Shown here: positions 9,553-17,907 of the stretch, piece by piece | Layout of the letters: the number at the start of each line of letters is the position of its first letter | Numbering within the stretch: the stretch's first letter is position 1 | The notes under the pieces: generated by a model | Told to the model about the DNA's origin: nothing | What the model saw: the letters and a program-made list of their open reading frames with translations, nothing else | Databases searched by the model: none | Translations under genes and position numbers: made by a program | DNA from: a candidate division Zixibacteria bacterium HGW-Zixibacteria-1 | GTDB lineage: Bacteria; Zixibacteria; MSB-5A5; GN15; PGXB01 | NCBI GenBank assembly: GCA_002838945.1 | Contig: PGXB01000029.1 | Coordinates: 1 to 46,851 of the forward strand | Direction: 5' to 3' | Length of the DNA: 46,851 bases

Positions 9553-10182
9553 TTATGAAGCCTCGATGACGATACCGGATATAATCTGGGCCACCTCCTG
9601 GCAGCGATCAGTGGCCCGCTCCAGACGCTCCAGGATATCCTTCCATTTGATAATATGGATCGGGTCGTTTTCGTCTTCGAAAAGATGCACCAAAGCCGAA
9701 TTCAATATCGCATCGGCTCGCGACTCGGCATCATACACATCATAGCAGTACTTCTGAATTTCGGCGCCCTTTTTCCTGAGCACGGGCAGACCCTTGATGG
9801 CGTGGTCGATTCCGTCGACGGCTTCAATTAAAGTCTTGATAAGAAGTTTCATTTCCGGGCGGATCGTGGTCACCCGATACATCAGCATTCGGGCCGCAAT
9901 CGAATCGACCGTGTCGATTATATCATCGAGTCGGCTTATCAGACGATGAATATCGGATCGATCGATCGGAGTAATAAAGGTGCTGTGAAGCGCATCGATA
10001 CAATGGCGGGTGACATCATCCGCCTGATGCTCGATATCTTTAATATGCCCCACGCGGTTTTCAAGATTGTCGGGATTGGCCGCCAGGGCATCGAGCTCGG
10101 CACAGGCTTGCTTCGACAGCCGGCTGTGCTGTTCGAAGTACTCAAAGAAACTGCCCGTCTTGGGTAGTAATTTTCTAAACAT
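9553..10182 (-). CDS. DUF47 / PhoU-like regulator of the Pit transporter
   Basis: Soluble all-helical protein of 209 residues. Family marks include LPKTGSFFEYFEQH at the N-terminus, IEHQADDVTRHCIDALHSTFITPIDRSDI near residues 50-80 and LDDIIDTVDSIAARM, the acidic metal-binding helices shared by PhoU and DUF47 proteins. DUF47 proteins are nearly always encoded next to Pit transporters and are thought to control them. First gene of a two-gene operon; AGGTG precedes the ATG and a good promoter lies at 10268-10296. Confidence 0.92.
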   Translation of the reverse strand: MFRKLLPKTGSFFEYFEQHSRLSKQACAELDALAANPDNLENRVGHIKDIEHQADDVTRHCIDALHSTFITPIDRSDIHRLISRLDDIIDTVDSIAARMLMYRVTTIRPEMKLLIKTLIEAVDGIDHAIKGLPVLRKKGAEIQKYCYDVYDAESRADAILNSALVHLFEDENDPIHIIKWKDILERLERATDRCQEVAQIISGIVIEAS

Positions 10183-10267
10183 AATGCACCTGCCTTAACC
10201 TGTCAGCATGATTTTCTTTTCGTTCGATCACTTTTTCCTTTCATCTATCCGGCAAAGAAACCGGGCT

Positions 10268-10296
10268 ATAATAAGCCAGACCTTCCTGGAAATCAA
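10268..10296 (-). promoter_or_regulatory. Promoter of the PhoU-like/pit operon
   Basis: Minus strand TTGATT (10296-10291), 17-nt spacer, TATTAT (10273-10268). It leaves a leader of about 80 nt before the ATG at 10182. Confidence 0.65.
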
Positions 10297-10448
10297 TAGG
10301 ATTTCCGAAATTGAGACTATATTTATGATACGCCCGACCGGCCTTTCGCAAAATATCATAAATAAAGCCATCCGGCTCCTGATTACAGCATAACTCTCTT
10401 ATAGATAACAACATCCGGCAAGGCAAGTTGGCTTTCCGAGTCCTTGAG

Positions 10449-10860
10449 TCGAATCTAATTTGCCGGGTGCCCCATCCGCCCCGGCGGACTGTGGGTTCGA
10501 ATCTAATTTGCCACCGAAGCTCCACTCCGGCCCCTCACCCAACAAGCCATGGGTAGCTCGAAATCCCCGCAGACCCCGGTTTTCATCGGGGGCGAATGGG
10601 TTTCGACATCCTTAAGTGGTGTCGGGTCCCTGTCAAAGACCCTGAATGAAATGAAGGGCACCCGACACCACCTTTGTTGTGGGCATCCCGCCGCGGCGAG
10701 TCCCCGTCTGCCGGGGTGCCCCATCCGCCCCGGCGGACTGTGGGTTGGATTGCTATGGCAAGAATCCTAATTTGTCCTTTGGGCGGCGAATCCTCGTCTG
10801 CCCCCATTCCAAAGTTGCGGCGGGTCTTATCTCCCGATAATAATCGGGGGATGTGACCTG
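10449..10860. repeat. Repeat-rich intergenic block
   Basis: No convincing gene between 10183 and 11061. The block contains a 16-bp direct repeat TCGAATCTAATTTGCC at 10449-10464 and 10497-10512 (a diverged copy GAATCCTAATTTG near 10762), an identical 33-bp segment at 10465-10497 and 10714-10746 (starts GGGTGCCCCATCC, ends GACTGTGGGTT), a perfect 11-bp inverted repeat GTGGTGTCGGG (10616-10626) / CCCGACACCAC (10661-10671), and the motif GGCGA(G/A)TCC(C/T)CGTCTGCC twice (near 10695 and 10785). Looks like a cluster of dispersed REP-like or MITE-like units. Short open frames here are just these repeats translated. Confidence 0.7.
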
Positions 10861-11061
10861 CCGCATCACCACACCCAACGCCCCCCAACTTTCCCCTTGC
10901 CATTTCCTTAAATTTACATATCTTTTTCAAAGTGGATATATCCATCATCGACTGACACCTCGGCAAGAATCCACAAAAAGAAAGCTCTTGAGTAAATGGC
11001 TCCTGAACTTCAGGGTTATAATTAGCGTAATAGCGATAGCATTTTGAGAAAGAAATTTGGT

Positions 11062-11697
11062 ATGAAGACAAAATTTTCGATATCAATTCTAAGCATTCTA
11101 TTGATTATTGTCCACATTGTTCGGCCAGATATAAAAATCGATATGACTACAGTGGTCTTAATCGTAATTGCCATACTTCCATGGTTGTCCGCTATAATAC
11201 GATCAGTTGAGCTTCCAGGTGGATTCAAAATCGAACTTCAAGATGTCAAAGCAGCTACGGAGAAAGTGACATCGGGAACGACAGCAAGGGCTGCTTTACA
11301 GTTGCCTCCCGGTAGACGAGAAGAGAATCTTGAATTACTTCGCGAGGTTGCCAAAGCCGATCCCAATCTTGCACTTGTTGGCCTTCGCATAGAAATTGAG
11401 AAACGGCTATCGCAAATCGCATTAGATCTAGGAATTTCAACAGATCGTCGTTCAGCTAGCGCTATGTTACGTGAGTTGATCTCTCACGAACGTATAGATA
11501 GAGATACTGCCTCAGGCCTTGCTGATCTCATTGCACTTGGTAATAAAGCAGCACACGGCGCCGGGGTTTCATCTAGTGCTGCAACTTGGGCTATTCATAA
11601 AGGGCCTCTTGTACTGGAATTATTGGATAGCCTAATTATCAATAAATTGGATGGAAAAAGGAACAGCCAACACGATACTGAAAAAAAGACAACCTAA
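11062..11697 (+). CDS. Membrane-anchored HEPN/DUF4145-like protein
   Basis: Function unknown. From the ATG at 11062 (212 residues) there are two hydrophobic helices (about 5-20 and 29-47), a linker, and a cytoplasmic helical domain. That domain has the DUF4145/HEPN pattern: a helix with ALVGLRIEIEKRLSQIA, then ASAMLRELISHERID and a final DLIALGNKAAHG with Gly160, Asn161 and His165. The Arg of the HEPN RNase motif R-x4-6-H is not present before this His, so nuclease activity is doubtful. The open frame also reaches a TTG at 11044. It is followed 52 nt later by another DUF4145 gene, and both sit between repeat clusters in DNA that is more AT-rich than its neighbours, which suggests a small accessory module. 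HEPN proteins are common in defence and stress modules; that role is inference here. Confidence 0.75.
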   Translation: MKTKFSISILSILLIIVHIVRPDIKIDMTTVVLIVIAILPWLSAIIRSVELPGGFKIELQDVKAATEKVTSGTTARAALQLPPGRREENLELLREVAKADPNLALVGLRIEIEKRLSQIALDLGISTDRRSASAMLRELISHERIDRDTASGLADLIALGNKAAHGAGVSSSAATWAIHKGPLVLELLDSLIINKLDGKRNSQHDTEKKTT

Positions 11698-11749
11698 ATT
11701 TCCAATATCCCTTTCAGCTTTCTGTTGGCAATAAATGGGAGATCAGATA

Positions 11750-12421
11750 ATGGCGTATAATAAATATGTTGCTCCGTCATTCGAATCGAGAGCATTTACG
11801 TGCCCGCATTGCGATGTATTCTCAAACTTTGAATGGCAACAGCTCTATCGTGCGAAAGGTGAATTTTCACCTACTTATATTTACATTGCATTTTGCAGTC
11901 ATTGTGATAAATTTACAATTTGGCTTAAGTTTAATGGGATGATGATATGGCCACAAGACATATCTGCGGCTCCTTTGCCAAACCCCGATATGCCAGAAGA
12001 TATCCAAGCAGACTATATTGAAGCACGAAGCATTTCAGCGACTTCACCCCGCGGAGCAGCGGCGCTTCTTCGCTTATGCATACAAAAACTTTGCAGGCAT
12101 CTTGGGGAGCTGGGTAAAGACATAAACACCGACATTGCAAGTCTTGTGAAAAAAGGACTACCCATTCAAATACAAAAGGCACTTGACATTGTGCGCGTGA
12201 CTGGGAATAATGCAGTCCACCCCGGCGAAATGCAATTACAGGAGGATCCAAAGACGGTATCACTGATTTTTGAATTGGTCAATTTGATCGTTGAGCACCA
12301 GATATCACAGCCGAAGGCCGTGGAGGAGATGTATGGCAAACTGCCGCAAGGTGCTGTGGATGCAATAAAAAAAAGGGATGGGAATACTAACGCCGGTACT
12401 TCATCCAGCGGCGAAGTTTGA
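11750..12421 (+). CDS. DUF4145 (HEPN-type) protein with N-terminal zinc ribbon
   Basis: Soluble 223-residue protein. An N-terminal zinc ribbon (Cys18-x2-Cys21 in CPHC, Cys49-x2-Cys52 in CSHC) is followed by a short beta region and a helical DUF4145 domain (about 80-180) with SPRGAAALLRLCIQKLC and RVTGNNAVHPGEM, where Arg149, Asn153 and His157 mark the HEPN-type motif. This is the classic DUF4145 layout; such domains occur alone, in restriction-like systems and in defence islands, with no fixed biochemical role. Start chosen at 11750 because GGGAG is 9 nt upstream; an in-frame ATG at 11735 has no ribosome site. Probably co-transcribed with the preceding membrane HEPN gene. Confidence 0.8.
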   Translation: MAYNKYVAPSFESRAFTCPHCDVFSNFEWQQLYRAKGEFSPTYIYIAFCSHCDKFTIWLKFNGMMIWPQDISAAPLPNPDMPEDIQADYIEARSISATSPRGAAALLRLCIQKLCRHLGELGKDINTDIASLVKKGLPIQIQKALDIVRVTGNNAVHPGEMQLQEDPKTVSLIFELVNLIVEHQISQPKAVEEMYGKLPQGAVDAIKKRDGNTNAGTSSSGEV

Positions 12422-12487
12422 CATTAACCAGTCATACTGTCACAATTATCTTGCTATCAAGCCGGCTAACATAAGATATTGCCGTAG

Positions 12488-12577
12488 GGGCGTATTGCAT
12501 ACGCCCGCCTTGAAACCAATTTGCCAAGAGCAGGGCGTATATTCCTTCCTTTGTCAGGATCTTCGACAATACGCCCT
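12488..12577. repeat. Nested inverted repeats of a GGGCGTAT motif
   Basis: GGGCGTAT (12488-12495) pairs with ATACGCCC (12499-12506) as a tight hairpin; AGGGCGTAT (12532-12540) pairs with ATACGCCCT (12569-12577). The four arms carry the same 8-bp word, so several alternative foldings are possible. Typical of a dispersed REP-like intergenic repeat. No gene is seen between 12422 and 13202. Confidence 0.65.
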
Positions 12578-12730
12578 TACCGGTACAATTTCACCACCAC
12601 TTTGTTGTTAATTCGTGCGCGGGGGTATTATAGAGGGAACATGCTATGAGTACGCCCATAAATGCATCAATATCACCAATTATTATTCCGATAACGGGCA
12701 TCTGCCATCCCGTTATAAACACCGTAGCGA

Positions 12731-12818
12731 CAGGGCACTGCCCTGACACAACACTCCTGAAATGTGATCGGCGGGTTCTCAAACCCGCCGCGGTCGGTCC
12801 GAGGACCGACCGATCACA
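12731..12818. repeat. Compound palindrome with cruciform/three-way-junction potential
   Basis: A small hairpin CAGGG/CCCTG (12731-12745) is followed by a compound palindrome: outer arms TGTGATCGG (12763-12771) / CCGATCACA (12810-12818), enclosing two perfect hairpins, CGGCGGGTT (12769-12777) / AACCCGCCG (12782-12790) and CGGTCGGTCC (12791-12800) / GGACCGACCG (12803-12812). The arms overlap by a few bases, so either a three-way junction or two side-by-side hairpins can form. Likely a dispersed repeat. Positions 12819-13202 hold nothing else I can support. Confidence 0.7.
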
Positions 12819-13202
12819 ATATTCTGAAATGTCCAAAATATACCATCCGCACCATTTGTCATTCCTACATATCCCAGCCACTAATCAAGCAGAATGTTGT
12901 GATATGGTAGACCAAAGGCCAAAAGGCGCTATTGCGCCCAATTTCGCTAACAAAATGAAGTCGAAACTTTAAAAATGGGAAAACGAACCCAATTCCCCGT
13001 AACTAATAGGACGCCTGCTATTTACGGGGCAAATTGTGCCAAAAACGCTGCAAAAACGATAGTAATTTGATGTTAATTCGCTACGCAATCATATACGAAA
13101 TCCCGTGTCGATTAAATTCGGCATGAACCTAATGACAACGGTTCTTATGGCTGGAAATATGGATATTTTTAAATATTATAACTCATCGCCCCCGAGAAGA
13201 TC

Positions 13203-15758
13203 TTATTTCATCAGCACGATTTTGCCGCCCAGATCGGTCCCTTCGACAAACCAGAGATATGTCCCCGAAGCCACCACCCTGCCAGATTCATTGGTGCCGT
13301 CCCAGCTCAGATCCTCCTCGCTCACATTGCTCCACTGCCGGACCGTCGCACCCGATACCGACATCAGCACCACGTTGGCGCCGTCGGGCACTTCGGCAAA
13401 ACGGACCTCTTCGGTCTCGGACAGCTTGAACGGATTGGGGTAGGCATGCGGCGACGGTTGCACCATGAACGCCGATGTCACACAGTAACTGTTGTCGTTG
13501 GCTTTGGCGCGCCAATAGTACGTTCGATCGGCCTGGAGGTCGCCGTCGACCTTCCAGGAAGAGATATCGCCCCCCATTTGAGCGATGGGAGGCGATATTG
13601 CGGCAAGATTCATAAAAAACGAGTCAGCCGCCACCTCGAAATAATAGACATTATCCGTCGTTGCGGAAATGTTGGTGACGGCCAATGTGGGATGTGAAGA
13701 ATGCAGAACCGCATTGGGGGAGGGTCCGACCGGCTCCACATCTTCACCGTCTATGTCAAGAACAATGTCGAAGCCGGCAACACAAGCCACGACATTGGAA
13801 AGGTTCGAGCAATTCAGGCATTCATCGTACGCCTTGATACCGACATAGTACCTCTCGCCCGCATTCAACCCCTCCATCACAACCGCCTGGCCGGAGCCGG
13901 GCGGTTGCGGGATAACGTACTCTTCATAAACAGTCGCCAGATCCCAGTTGGTGCTGTTGATCATTTGCGTCGAATACCTGATCAGGTAAGCGCTGACCAT
14001 GCCGCTATTATTATCATCGCCGGGGGCCGTCCACGACAGCGAGATATTGCCGTTGAGCGGCCCGGTCTCGGCGCTGAGATCCATAATCGGCGCCGGCGGT
14101 GTCAGGTCGGCCGGGGTGGCGCTGACCACATTGGACAGACTCGATGTATTGCCGTCCTCGTCGATCACGCGCAGCGCAAAGTAGTACATCTGAGCCTGGT
14201 TGAGATTGGCGATCGTAAAGCTCTCAGCCGAACCGGCCGCCTGCGGGGTCGGTTCATTGGCCGCTTGCGACGCCTGGCTCCAGTTTTGCGCCGTGATGGC
14301 TGTCAAGGAATAGCGGATATCATAATTCGCGGCGGTCCCGGTGCCGCCGTCATCACCACTGGCGGTCCAGGTAAGCCTGATTTCGCCGTTGTTGGTACCT
14401 GCCTGCGCGCCCAGGTTGGCCACCGGCGCGGGTACGGTCGTGTCGCGCGTCGTGAAACTGCGCGCCGTACTGAAAGCGCTCCAGCCGCAGTCATTGCCGG
14501 CGCGAACCTGCCAGTAGTACGTAACGCCGTCGTCAAGACCGGTTACGATGTAAGTCGTCCCCGACATGGTCTGGTTCGTGAGCGGGCTCGAAAAGTTGGA
14601 GGCATCATCGACCCAAAGATGATAATTGGTCGCCCCGCTGACCGTCGACCAGCTGACGGTGACCGGCATCGTCAAGTTGTCGGCATTGTTGATCGGGCTC
14701 GCCAGAACCGGCACGCCCGGAACGGGACATTCGACACTGAAGTTTCTCACTGTACTCCAGTCGCCCCAGCCGACACTATTATGCGCACGAACGCGCCAGT
14801 AATATGTATCGCCGCCCTGCAGACCGGCCACATTACAATTGGAGGCGGTCATGCTTGAGTCGCAGACCAATGAACCAAATGAGACATTGCTATCCACCTG
14901 CAGTTCATAGAGGTCGGCGCCGGTCACATCCGACCAGTCAGCATAGACCGGCAGGCTCAAGTTGGCGGCGCCGTTGGCCGGACTGACCAGAAGCGGTGCC
15001 GGCGGTGGAGTCGGGATTGCCGAAGTCGTGCCGCTGGCAATATTGGAAATACCCGACCAGTTCGGTACTTCGTCGGCGGTCTTGACGGCAAAATAATAGG
15101 CGGTATTGGGATTAAGACCGGTCACGGTGAAATTTTCCACCGTTCCGGCTGCCTGCGGCGACGGCTCGCCGCTGACCTGAATGGCTCCATCCCAGGCCGC
15201 GACCACGCTTGATGATGTCGCATACCTGATGTCATACTGCGCGGCGGTCCCAATAGTACCGTCATCACCGGGTGCGGTCCAGCGAAGCGCGATGCTTCCG
15301 GTGGTCGGATTGAGCGTGATAAGGTTGGCAATTGCGGCCGGCGGAGTATTTTCCGGCTCGGTCGCCTTGGTGACAACGTTCGATATGGTCGACCAGTTGG
15401 GGACCTCATCGGCGGCTTTGATGGCAAAATAATACGTTGTCCCCGGCGTCAGCCCGGTGACATCAAAAGTTTCCGTTGTACCGGCCGATTGAGGAGTCGG
15501 TTCTCCGGCAACCTGAGTAACACTGTTCCAGTTGGCATCGGTAATAGTACTCAGGGAATAACGGATGTCATACTGTGCGGCGGTCCCATTAGTGCCGTCA
15601 TCACCCGGCGCGGTCCAGTTTAATGTGACCGAATTGGGTGTCGCAGCCGGAGCAGTAAGCGGCTCCTGGGCGGCCATAACGGGTCCGGCAAATCCAAGGC
15701 TTATGCTGAAAATAAACGCGGCCATAATTAGCCGCAATAATCCATTAGATTTGATCAC
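13203..15758 (-). CDS. Secreted multi-FN3 protein with FlgD/type-9-like C-terminal domain
   Basis: Exported, probably cell-surface protein of about 850 residues. After a signal peptide (hydrophobic stretch ending GPVMAA) come at least six fibronectin type III-like domains with recurring SVTLNWTAPGDDGTNGTAA, YDIRYSL and GTTYYFAIKAADE; domains 3 and 4 are of a different subtype (YWRVRAHNSVGWGDWS, YWQVRAGNDCGWSAFS). The last ~85 residues (HAYPNPF, then WDGTNESGRVVASGTYLW) form the FlgD-like Ig fold used as type IX-like sorting or anchoring tail in FCB-group bacteria. The frame opens with ATG at 15773, but AAGGGG lies 6 nt before a GTG at 15758, which I take as start. The FN3 domains make it likely to bind polymers or other surface proteins; no catalytic domain is visible. 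Confidence 0.87.
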   Translation of the reverse strand: MIKSNGLLRLIMAAFIFSISLGFAGPVMAAQEPLTAPAATPNSVTLNWTAPGDDGTNGTAAQYDIRYSLSTITDANWNSVTQVAGEPTPQSAGTTETFDVTGLTPGTTYYFAIKAADEVPNWSTISNVVTKATEPENTPPAAIANLITLNPTTGSIALRWTAPGDDGTIGTAAQYDIRYATSSSVVAAWDGAIQVSGEPSPQAAGTVENFTVTGLNPNTAYYFAVKTADEVPNWSGISNIASGTTSAIPTPPPAPLLVSPANGAANLSLPVYADWSDVTGADLYELQVDSNVSFGSLVCDSSMTASNCNVAGLQGGDTYYWRVRAHNSVGWGDWSTVRNFSVECPVPGVPVLASPINNADNLTMPVTVSWSTVSGATNYHLWVDDASNFSSPLTNQTMSGTTYIVTGLDDGVTYYWQVRAGNDCGWSAFSTARSFTTRDTTVPAPVANLGAQAGTNNGEIRLTWTASGDDGGTGTAANYDIRYSLTAITAQNWSQASQAANEPTPQAAGSAESFTIANLNQAQMYYFALRVIDEDGNTSSLSNVVSATPADLTPPAPIMDLSAETGPLNGNISLSWTAPGDDNNSGMVSAYLIRYSTQMINSTNWDLATVYEEYVIPQPPGSGQAVVMEGLNAGERYYVGIKAYDECLNCSNLSNVVACVAGFDIVLDIDGEDVEPVGPSPNAVLHSSHPTLAVTNISATTDNVYYFEVAADSFFMNLAAISPPIAQMGGDISSWKVDGDLQADRTYYWRAKANDNSYCVTSAFMVQPSPHAYPNPFKLSETEEVRFAEVPDGANVVLMSVSGATVRQWSNVSEEDLSWDGTNESGRVVASGTYLWFVEGTDLGGKIVLMK

Positions 15759-15773
15759 AATTAACCCCTTCAT

Positions 15774-16119
15774 AATATATTCGCTTCAACTTGCCCTAAA
15801 CGTATGTAGTCGAAATATGGAGTATTACAAATTGTATGCCCGGGCGAGCCCTATTCTTAATTGCCGGAGCCGCTTTGAGATATGAAGCACCGAAAAAATT
15901 ACTGGTCAAAATCGACACTTCGAAATCGTCCAAATATTGGACAGTGCGTAATTTTTAAACAGGCCGGATAATTTCCACTAATGTGATATTATTACAGTAC
16001 AATAGCTTCGTATAATCGACATTGAATCGAAAATTTAAGTGACTGAAATTGCATCCATCGCCTGATTCATGCTCGGTCAAGCTTGCTTATATATTTAATA
16101 TTGCTATAATAGTGTTAGC
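15774..16119. promoter_or_regulatory. Intergenic region with operator-like palindrome and queG promoter
   Basis: No gene seen. GTCCAA-ata-TTGGAC (15928-15942) is a perfect 6-3-6 palindrome of operator type. For queG on the plus strand there is TTGCTT (16083-16088), a 16-nt spacer and TATAAT (16105-16110); transcription would begin about 2-3 nt before the queG ATG. Confidence 0.5.
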
Positions 16120-17076
16120 ATGAATGATGAGAGATTATTGAAATCAGAAGCAGTCAAGGCATTGGCTCTGCAGCTTGGAGCTGATGTTGTCGGCATAGCC
16201 CGGGCTTTGCCGGTAAAGCAAACCCACCGCTATTTAAAATGGCTTGATGACGGCTGTGCCGGGGATATGACTTATTTGTCGAAATACGCAGAGCAGCGTT
16301 TCGATCCGGGTTTACTTCTTCCCGGCGCCCGTTCCGTTATTGTCACTGGTTTCAACTACTATCCTTCACCCGCGGATATTGAATCAATGAAAATGCCTTA
16401 TAAAGTAGCCCGGTACGCCTGGGGATTGGATTATCATGATGTCCTCCGGCGGATTCTCCGCCGTCTCAGGGCGGCCTTGAAAAAAAATGTCCCCGATCTC
16501 AAGGCCCGAATTTGTGTCGACACGGCCCCCTTTATGGATAAATACTGGGCTCAGGAAGCGGGCCTTGGCTGGCAGGGAAAGCACAGCAATCTTGTCTCGA
16601 AGGATTTCGGCAACTGGCTCGTTATAGGCAGCCTTGTCATTGACGCCGAAGTGGATACTTACGAAAAGATACATAATGATCACTGCGGCAAATGTACCGC
16701 CTGTATCGATGCTTGCCCGACCGGGGCCATTGAGAGGCTTTATACTGTCAATGCCACGAAATGTATCAGTTACTGGACAATCGAGGCCAAATCGGATCAT
16801 ATCCCTGATGATATATCCGCTGACATGCAGGACTGGGTCTTTGGCTGTGATATCTGCATTTCGGTCTGTCCTTTTAACCGGTTTCAGAAGCCGCATAAGG
16901 AAGGGACATTTTCACGAATCGGGAATATAGGATTGGTGGAGACCGGCAAAGTGATGGAATTATCGGAAAGTCAATTTAATGAGAAGTTCAAATCCAGCCC
17001 GATCTATCGCCCTGGACTGGCGGGCCTTAGAAGGAATTTAACCGCAATCAGCCGATTCAGAAGCGGCCGCCAATAA
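16120..17076 (+). CDS. queG: Epoxyqueuosine reductase
   Basis: Cobalamin- and Fe-S-dependent reductase performing the last step of queuosine synthesis, epoxyqueuosine to queuosine in tRNA wobble position 34. The N-terminal cobalamin-binding half has ADVVGIARA, LPGARSVIVTGFNYYP and AQEAGLGWQGKHSNL; the C-terminal ferredoxin-like half has Cys189-x2-Cys192-x2-Cys195-x3-Cys199-Pro and Cys243-x2-Cys246-x3-Cys250-Pro, with a further Cys in KCISYW. At 318 residues it is the short form without the HEAT-like tail of some homologues. Stands alone; no other queuosine genes are in the window. The -10 box ends only 9 nt before the ATG and there is no ribosome site, so the mRNA may be nearly leaderless. 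Confidence 0.95.
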   Translation: MNDERLLKSEAVKALALQLGADVVGIARALPVKQTHRYLKWLDDGCAGDMTYLSKYAEQRFDPGLLLPGARSVIVTGFNYYPSPADIESMKMPYKVARYAWGLDYHDVLRRILRRLRAALKKNVPDLKARICVDTAPFMDKYWAQEAGLGWQGKHSNLVSKDFGNWLVIGSLVIDAEVDTYEKIHNDHCGKCTACIDACPTGAIERLYTVNATKCISYWTIEAKSDHIPDDISADMQDWVFGCDICISVCPFNRFQKPHKEGTFSRIGNIGLVETGKVMELSESQFNEKFKSSPIYRPGLAGLRRNLTAISRFRSGRQ

Positions 17077-17203
17077 TTTTCTGTCCAATTATTCATTAAT
17101 ATCGTATTATAATTACCGATTTAATCTAACTACGTGGGTCATTTAAGTCCACTAAAAGAGATTGAAATCAGTCTTTAAATAAAGTATTATTATTGGAGGA
17201 CCA

Positions 17204-17647
17204 ATGACCGTTTTACTGAGAATGAAAAATATTTTGCTTATGAGCCTGCTGGCAGCGGTCATGTCATCGGGCGCAGGTTTGGTAAAGGCGGACACGGTTG
17301 ACGTCAATATTCCCGGTTTGAATTTCAATCCGGCCGCACTGACCATAAATACCGGAACGACCGTACGCTGGACCAACAACCATTCCCTGCCGCATACGAC
17401 CACATCCGATAATGCTGCCTGGGATTCGGGCACGTTGTCAACCGGGCAGTCATTTTCCTATACTTTTGACACGGCCGGCGAATTTCCTTATCATTGCAAT
17501 ATTCACCCTTCCATGACCGCCTCCATTACTGTTAACCAAGGCCGTCCGGTTCCGTCGCTAAGTTCATACGCCTTTATAGCCTTATGGCTGATTATTATTG
17601 TTCTTGCCTGGGGAACTTATCGCCGACGGGCGGCGACATTAGGTTAA
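17204..17647 (+). CDS. Membrane-anchored cupredoxin (plastocyanin/azurin-like) with IPTL-type C-terminus
   Basis: Exported blue-copper protein of 147 residues. Signal peptide to about residue 29 (GLVKA-D), then one cupredoxin domain with type 1 copper ligands His64 (SLPHTTT), Cys98 (YHC), His101 and Met104 (NIHPSM). The C-terminus is tripartite: PSLSSYAF (117-124), a hydrophobic helix (125-138) and a YRRR basic end, resembling the IPTL-CTERM sorting signal. Likely a periplasmic or surface electron carrier held in the membrane. GGAGGA ends 3 nt before the ATG. A GC-rich hairpin at 17683-17708 follows. The protein starting at 19244 has a very similar C-terminus. Confidence 0.88.
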   Translation: MTVLLRMKNILLMSLLAAVMSSGAGLVKADTVDVNIPGLNFNPAALTINTGTTVRWTNNHSLPHTTTSDNAAWDSGTLSTGQSFSYTFDTAGEFPYHCNIHPSMTASITVNQGRPVPSLSSYAFIALWLIIIVLAWGTYRRRAATLG

Positions 17648-17682
17648 GATACTGAAATTTATACAATTAGGAAAAGAACTCC

Positions 17683-17708
17683 CCGCCACGGCCATTATGG
17701 CCCGGCGG
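17683..17708. repeat. GC-rich hairpin after the cupredoxin gene
   Basis: CCGCC (17683-17687) pairs with GGCGG (17704-17708) and inside it GGCC (17690-17693) with GGCC (17699-17702). It may end cupredoxin transcription, although no T-run follows. Confidence 0.45.
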
Positions 17709-17720
17709 ATCAATTCTTCC

Positions 17721-17749
17721 TTGACAAAAGAGTCTTATTTTCTTATCAT
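17721..17749 (+). promoter_or_regulatory. Strong sigma-70-type promoter without an obvious gene
   Basis: TTGACA (17721-17726), exactly 17 nt, TATCAT (17744-17749). Transcription would begin near 17756. The next plus-strand gene starts more than 700 nt away and has its own promoter at 18276. Confidence 0.55.
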
Positions 17750-17867
17750 TTTGTTAACTGGGATCCAGGATTTTCTTTAAATATCTTTTCGAGTTAACGG
17801 CATTTTTTGTTTATAAAGATTTACGATATTCAACGTGAATCTCAGTAAATCCGCCATCCTGCGGATT

Positions 17868-17907
17868 GGAATTGAACCGATGCCGCCGGAATCGAATGTA
17901 AGACCGG
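17868..17907 (-). pseudogene. tRNA-like fragment (tRNA-Val 3'-half-like)
   Basis: On the minus strand CCGGTCTTACA (17907-17897), as in the anticodon arm of tRNA-Val(TAC), is followed by CCGG and then a T-arm-like GGTTCAATTCC (17878-17868). The anticodon loop has about 4 extra bases, the T stem has a mismatch, and there is no D arm or matching 5' acceptor strand. It is not a working tRNA. It could be a relic of an integration site or chance. Confidence 0.3.

Noticed and set aside
10583-11086. 167-residue minus-strand open frame and several shorter ones
   Set aside because: They are translations of the repeat block (10449-10860) and do not look like proteins.
12591-12881. 96-residue minus-strand open frame
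   Set aside because: It is a translation through the compound palindrome at 12763-12818 with no start signal.
13701-14858. 385-residue plus-strand open frame
   Set aside because: It runs opposite the FN3 repeats of the minus-strand gene, has no ribosome site or recognisable domain, and its composition (Arg/Gly/Ile rich) is the mirror of the repeated codons.
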